In this document: one piece after another, positions 58,401 through 64,000 of the stretch
How positions within the stretch are numbered: position 1 is the stretch's first letter
Layout of the letters: each line of letters starts with the position of its first letter
Source of the DNA: Oxalicibacterium solurbis
GTDB lineage: Bacteria > Pseudomonadota > Gammaproteobacteria > Burkholderiales > Burkholderiaceae_D
DNA: 64,000 bases
Direction: 5' to 3'
Assembly (NCBI RefSeq): GCF_014635845.1
Contig: NZ_BMDP01000001.1
Span: forward strand, 310,001-374,000
Position numbers and translations under genes: made by a program
The notes under the pieces: model-generated
Database searches by the model: none
The model's input: the letters and a program-made list of their open reading frames with translations, nothing else
What the model was told of the DNA's origin: nothing

Positions 58401-59192
58401 GGCATCCATACACGGCTGGATGAAACGGCGCGCTTCATCACCGAACACGCGCGCACGGGCAACGTCTACGTCAACCGCAACATGATCGGCGCGGTCGTCG
58501 GTTCGCAGCCATTCGGCGGCACGGGATTATCCGGCACGGGGCCGAAGGCAGGCGGGCCGCTGTATCTGCCACGCCTGCAACGCGGCAGTCTGCCGCGCTT
58601 GTCATCTGCGCTGCCATCGCCAACGACAGCGGCCTCTTCCGAGACCGTGGAACGCATCGCATGGCAAGCCATGCGGCAATGGCATATCCGCGATGGACAG
58701 GACCGCGACTTCACGTCGCGCTGCGACTGCTACGATGCAGCGAGCCTGTATGGCCGCAGCTTGCCCCTGCCCGGCCCCACCGGTGAATCGAACAGGCTGG
58801 ATTTCATCGCACGCGGCACGGTTTGCTGCATCGCCAACGATATGGCCGCACTGTTGAACCAGCTCGCCGCCACACTCGCTTCCGGCAATCGCGCCGTCAT
58901 CGATACCGCTGCAGCGGCGCTGCTACCTTCGGATCTGCCCAAAGCCATACAGGCTGCCATGCGTATCGTGCCGCATTATCGTGATTGCCATGATGCGAAT
59001 CTCATACTCATCGATGAGGCTTGCGTACACAGACTGCCGGCATGCGTTGCCGTCGACGGCTTCATCGCACCGGTATTGCTGACGACAGCGGAAGAAGACA
59101 TTCCATTGTGGCGGCTGGCCGGCGAACAAGCCGTCTGCACCAACACGGCAGCGGCAGGCGGCAACACTGCCTTGATGACGCTGGCATCGTGA
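55485..59192 (+). CDS. putA: Bifunctional proline dehydrogenase / P5C dehydrogenase
   Basis: Oxidises proline to glutamate. It has 1235 residues from the ATG at 55485 with GGAG seven bases upstream. The PRODH barrel has GYRHSYDMLGEAALT, RLVKGAYWDTEIKRAQ and YEFQCLHGMGEALY. The aldehyde dehydrogenase has SPWNFPLSIFTGQIAAT, AETGGQNAMIVD and the catalytic Cys in SAGQRCSALRML. A C-terminal vestigial ALDH-like domain follows (type B PutA). No ribbon-helix-helix repressor domain at the N-terminus, so it should not repress itself. Confidence 0.96.
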   Translation: MSDAPATPMPAPAAFAAFPVFATTLPVAVSPTRTAIAAAIRRDERTAVHTLLAQWQAGNDERRQAQELARRLIAPLRAKPGGSSGIDALMHEFSLSSAEGVALMCLAEALLRIPDRATADRLIADKIAHGDWRTHVGHSPSLLVDAAAWSLLLTGRWLDAVQTPSLETTLTHALARGGAPLIRKAMDHAMRLLGERFVAGRDIGEALHRAQRREERGYRHSYDMLGEAALTAADADTYLRSYQDALHAIGRNIRRNDHHAHNIETAPGISVKLSALHPRYAHAQRERVMHELLPRLKALLLLAKDYGIGINIDAEEADRLELSLDLLDALACDMDLAGFDGLGFVVQAYQKRAPFVIDHLIDMARRNNRRLMIRLVKGAYWDTEIKRAQIDGLPGYPVYTHKAYTDLSYLVCAQRLLEAADAVYPQFATHNALTLAAVHAKARALGVTRYEFQCLHGMGEALYDQIAGEGLDVPCRIYAPVGSHETLLPYLVRRLLENGANSSFVNQLVDADITEQQLLADPAETAASLAGTPHPRIPLPVDLYAPRRNAPGIDIADDGDLAALADTLHPFAAMQWQAAPATLATLAPVFIRNPADHADIVGTVCDTDDRALDAMLASATSSTWHTTPSTMRRQILLDAADLFEHHRAELLALLIREAGRTLPNAIGEWREAVDFLRYYAGAINNINDNDGNTLPLGTVACISPWNFPLSIFTGQIAATLAAGNTVLAKPAEQTPLIAGRVVQLLHEAGVPCDALHFVPGKGETTGAHLVADPRVDGVLFTGSTDAARAIHRTLVKRMAQEKRELALIAETGGQNAMIVDSSALCEQVVRDALASAFDSAGQRCSALRMLCLQEEIADRTLAMLIGAMHELRIGRPDALDTDIGPVIDAEAQHRLHEYIAHARDAGRLLAQLPLPANAEAGTFVAPTIIHIDRIADIPHEVFGPVLHVLRYRREALPQMIDELNATGYGLTLGIHTRLDETARFITEHARTGNVYVNRNMIGAVVGSQPFGGTGLSGTGPKAGGPLYLPRLQRGSLPRLSSALPSPTTAASSETVERIAWQAMRQWHIRDGQDRDFTSRCDCYDAASLYGRSLPLPGPTGESNRLDFIARGTVCCIANDMAALLNQLAATLASGNRAVIDTAAAALLPSDLPKAIQAAMRIVPHYRDCHDANLILIDEACVHRLPACVAVDGFIAPVLLTTAEEDIPLWRLAGEQAVCTNTAAAGGNTALMTLAS

Positions 59193-59227
59193 CGCCGTCA
59201 TCCTGATCCCGCAGTCCGACCGCACAT

Positions 59228-59265
59228 GAAAAAGCCCCCACACCCTTGCAGGAGCGGAGGCTTTT
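59228..59265. terminator. Terminator between putA and clpB
   Basis: Imperfect stem AAAAAGCCCCC/GGAGGCTTTT with a loop of about 17 bases, between the convergent putA and clpB genes. It is flanked by A and T runs on the respective sides. Confidence 0.7.
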
Positions 59266-59318
59266 GCCTGTTGCCGATAACGTCGGCAATGCTTGCCGGT
59301 GAAACTGGCCTGTAACGA

Positions 59319-61901
<2,583 letters not shown>

Positions 61902-61942
61902 TGCATACTCTCCCGAAAGAAGATTTTCTGATGCAACGAAAG

Positions 61943-61969
61943 ATTGGGCCGGGAAACCCGCATTTCAAG
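61943..61969 (-). promoter_or_regulatory. Heat-shock (sigma-32) promoter of clpB
   Basis: Minus-strand CTTGAAA (61969-61963), 14-base spacer, CCCAAT (61948-61943), close to the sigma-32 consensus and 42 bases before the clpB ATG. Confidence 0.8.
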
Positions 61970-62025
61970 CATGGGTACGCCGCTGAAATGACTTCTCCGG
62001 CGGCTTTCCGGCAGCCGGCTACAGT

Positions 62026-62403
62026 TTAGGCCGAAAAGACGCGGTAGGAAGCAAACCCGGCCATGCAGAAGAGCACGGAGCCGAACAGATGCAACGAGAC
62101 GTGAGCCAAGGCCCATAGATAATCGCCACGCTGCAGCAGCAGGAAGGATTCAGCGGAAAAGGTGGAAAACGTGGTCAGGCCGCCAAGAAACCCGGTGACG
62201 GCAAACAGCCGCCATTCCGCCGACAGCCCGGGATGGGCGGCAAAGAAACCGACAGCCAGGCCGATCAGGTAACCGCCGGCCAGGTTGGCGATCAGCGTGC
62301 CGAAGAAGACCTTGGAATGCAGCGTATTGAGCCACAGCGTCAGCCCCCAGCGCAGCCATGCACCGAACGCGGCGCCGACGCCGACCGCGGCCCAGGCCAT
62401 CAT
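62026..62403 (-). CDS. crcB: Fluoride ion channel CrcB/Fluc
   Basis: A 125-residue fluoride exporter that works as a dual-topology dimer in the inner membrane. Four hydrophobic segments are visible. The signature GGLTTFSTFSAE and the polar track residue Asn in IANLAGGYLIG are present. The start overlaps the moaE stop. It has no fluoride riboswitch next to it. Confidence 0.93.
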   Translation of the reverse strand: MMAWAAVGVGAAFGAWLRWGLTLWLNTLHSKVFFGTLIANLAGGYLIGLAVGFFAAHPGLSAEWRLFAVTGFLGGLTTFSTFSAESFLLLQRGDYLWALAHVSLHLFGSVLFCMAGFASYRVFSA

Positions 62404-62897
62404 CTCCCGCTTCCTTCGCCGGCCTTATTGCCAGTTTTATTGTCAGACACGTGCCATTTCTCCAGCGCCTCGTCGTCGATGACACGCGCATCGACCCAGC
62501 GCGCGCCCTGTGGCGTCTGCTCCTTCTTCCAGAACGGCGCTTCGGTCTTCAGGTAGTCGATGATGAATTCGCAGGCGTCGAAGGCTTCGCCGCGATGCGC
62601 GGACGTGACGGCCACCAGAACGATCTGGTCTCTCGGCAGCAGCGGGCCGACACGATGGATGACCAGCGCGTCGTCGATGTTCCAGCGCGATTTTGCCTGC
62701 TCGACGATGGCCTGCAGCGCCTTCTCGGTCATGCCCGGATAGTGCTCCAGCTCCATCTCGGCCACGCTGGAACCGTCGTTCATGTCGCGGACCGTACCGA
62801 TAAACGTGACGACCGCACCGATGCGCGGGCTGTGCGCGCGCATGGCCGCCACTTCGCTGCTGACATCGAAATCCTCGGTTTGAACACGTACCGTCAT
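62400..62897 (-). CDS. moaE: Molybdopterin synthase catalytic subunit MoaE
   Basis: Large subunit of molybdopterin synthase, which converts cPMP to molybdopterin using sulfur carried by MoaD. It has 165 residues from the ATG at 62897 (MTVRVQTEDFD). Conserved parts are GAVVTFIGTVRDMN, LEHYPGMTEKAL, HRVGPLLPRDQIVLVAV and APFWKKE with its catalytic Lys. An ATG at 62930 overlapping the moaD stop is an alternative start. Confidence 0.95.
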   Translation of the reverse strand: MTVRVQTEDFDVSSEVAAMRAHSPRIGAVVTFIGTVRDMNDGSSVAEMELEHYPGMTEKALQAIVEQAKSRWNIDDALVIHRVGPLLPRDQIVLVAVTSAHRGEAFDACEFIIDYLKTEAPFWKKEQTPQGARWVDARVIDDEALEKWHVSDNKTGNKAGEGSGR

Positions 62898-62929
62898 GTT
62901 GCCTGCCTGCATCAAATCTCGTGTATTCA

Positions 62930-63187
62930 TCAACCGCCGGTAACCGGCGGAAAGAACGCCACTTCGCCGCCATCGCGGATCGGCGTTGCGGCATCGGTCA
63001 TCTGCTGATCATAAGCCATGCGCAGCGCACGGCCGTCTGCCAGCACTTCGGCCCATTTCCCGCCGCGCTCGCGCAGGAAGGCGCGTACATCACCCACGGT
63101 CGCCACGCCGGCCGGCAATGCCACGGTTTCCTGCGACACACCCAGCGCTTCGCGCACGCTGGCAAAAAAACGGAGTTCGATATTCAT
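62930..63187 (-). CDS. moaD: Molybdopterin synthase sulfur carrier subunit MoaD
   Basis: Ubiquitin-fold sulfur carrier of 85 residues with the C-terminal double glycine (FFPPVTGG) that becomes the thiocarboxylate. MNIELRFFASVREALG opens it. Ten bases after the moeA stop, in the order moeA-moaD-moaE. Confidence 0.95.
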   Translation of the reverse strand: MNIELRFFASVREALGVSQETVALPAGVATVGDVRAFLRERGGKWAEVLADGRALRMAYDQQMTDAATPIRDGGEVAFFPPVTGG

Positions 63188-63197
63188 TGCTTTCGCC

Positions 63198-64000
63198 TCA
63201 ATACATCAAATCGCCGAACGGCAGGAAGCGCACCAGATCGCCCGGCGCAATCGGATTGTTCGGCGGATTGTCGATCAGACCATCGCCCCAGACGGTGGAG
63301 GTCAGCACGCCGGAACTCTGGTTGGGGAACAGATCCAGCCCGCCTTGCGCATTGATACGCGCGCGCAGGAATTCGTTGCGGCGGTCGCCCTTGGGCAACG
63401 CAAAATCGGCGCGCAGCGTCACTGCCTTCGGCGCCACGTTCTGCACGCCCTGCAGGCGCAGGATGAACGGCCGCACGAACAGCAGGAAGGTCACGAAACT
63501 CGACACCGGATTGCCCGGCAGCCCGAGGAAGAAGGCCCGGCCGGATTGTTCCCCGGATTGCGACGAACGGTTGACCTCCCCGAACGCCAGCGGCTTGCCT
63601 GGCTTGACGGCGATCTGCCACATGTTGACGCGGCCTTCCGCTTCCAGCGCCGGCTTGATGTGATCTTCCTCGCCGACCGAAACGCCGCCGGAAGTGATGA
63701 TCAGGTCATGCTCTTCGGCCGCACGGCGCAGCGTCTCGCGCGTGGCAGCCAGCGTATCCGGCACGATGCCGAAATCGGTGATGTCGCAATGCAGGTTCTG
63801 CAACAGGCCGCGCAGCGTGAACTTGTTCGAGTTGTAGATCGCACCCGGCTTCAATTCGTCGCCCGGCATCGCCAGTTCGTCGCCGGTGAAGAACACGGCC
63901 ACGCGCAGCTTGCGTACGACCGGCAGCTTCGCCAGCCCGACCGAGGCGGCCAGCCCCAGCTCCTGCGCACGCAATCGCGTGCCCGCTTCCAGGATCGTGC
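63198..64000 (-). CDS. moeA: Molybdopterin molybdenumtransferase MoeA, 5' end cut by window edge
   Basis: Inserts molybdate into adenylated molybdopterin. About 266 codons of the C-terminal two thirds are present and the frame stays open to the window edge, where ILEAGTRLRAQELGLAASVG is read. FFTGDELAMPGDELKPGAIYNSNK, ITSGGVSVGEEDHIK, and KPGKPLAFG are family motifs, with GLPGNPVSSFVTF. It starts the moeA-moaD-moaE unit. Confidence 0.95.
   Translation of the reverse strand, partial: TILEAGTRLRAQELGLAASVGLAKLPVVRKLRVAVFFTGDELAMPGDELKPGAIYNSNKFTLRGLLQNLHCDITDFGIVPDTLAATRETLRRAAEEHDLIITSGGVSVGEEDHIKPALEAEGRVNMWQIAVKPGKPLAFGEVNRSSQSGEQSGRAFFLGLPGNPVSSFVTFLLFVRPFILRLQGVQNVAPKAVTLRADFALPKGDRRNEFLRARINAQGGLDLFPNQSSGVLTSTVWGDGLIDNPPNNPIAPGDLVRFLPFGDLMY

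Overview
The window looks like core chromosome of a betaproteobacterium of the order Burkholderiales, most like the family Oxalobacteraceae (Herminiimonas or Janthinobacterium relatives). This is inferred from protein character and gene order, not from a database search. The order yceD-rpmF-plsX-fabHDG-acpP-fabF followed by rpoE-mucABD-lepAB is typical of the group. Coding density is high, and many gene pairs overlap by a few bases.

1-13.9 kb (minus strand) is one long block for envelope and lipid synthesis: yceD, rpmF, plsX, fabH, fabD, fabG, acpP, fabF, an YgfX-like gene, the envelope-stress sigma factor RpoE with MucA, MucB and MucD, a glutaredoxin-like gene, lepA, and the 5' part of lepB. 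Terminators after rpmF, fabF, mucD and the glutaredoxin gene divide it into sub-units. 13.9-28.7 kb holds housekeeping genes: maf, an RsmI-like methylase, sppA, a HAD phosphatase, rluC, rne with a long structured leader, a type II lumazine synthase under an FMN riboswitch, rmuC, a truncated globin, a DUF481 outer-membrane protein and a large FtsX-type permease. Between the RsmI-like gene and sppA lies a candidate unannotated small RNA with its own promoter, several hairpins and a terminator.

28.9-35.5 kb is the accessory part: three small regulator-like genes (one XRE gene appears leaderless with a perfect inverted-repeat operator), a RES-Xre toxin-antitoxin pair, a tandem pair of paralogous small proteins, a chemoreceptor and two unknown small genes, ending at a tRNA-Ser(UGA). 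35.7-39.9 kb is an iron-uptake surface-signalling unit (FecI sigma, FecR, TonB receptor) behind a Fur-box-like site.

39.9-64 kb returns to core genes: hemW-rdgB-rph with a PP2C phosphatase and Ser/Thr kinase; divergently yicC-gmk-rpoZ-spoT; then greB, an EAL-HDOD protein, rlmJ, metE with divergent metR and a MetR box, putA, clpB behind a heat-shock promoter, crcB, and moaE-moaD-moeA (moeA runs off the end). No CRISPR array, insertion sequence, integrase or rRNA operon was found. The least expected items are the small RNA candidate (about 15.33-15.53 kb), the structured rne leader (18.7-19.1 kb), the leaderless XRE gene and the small paralogue pair at 31.9-32.4 kb.
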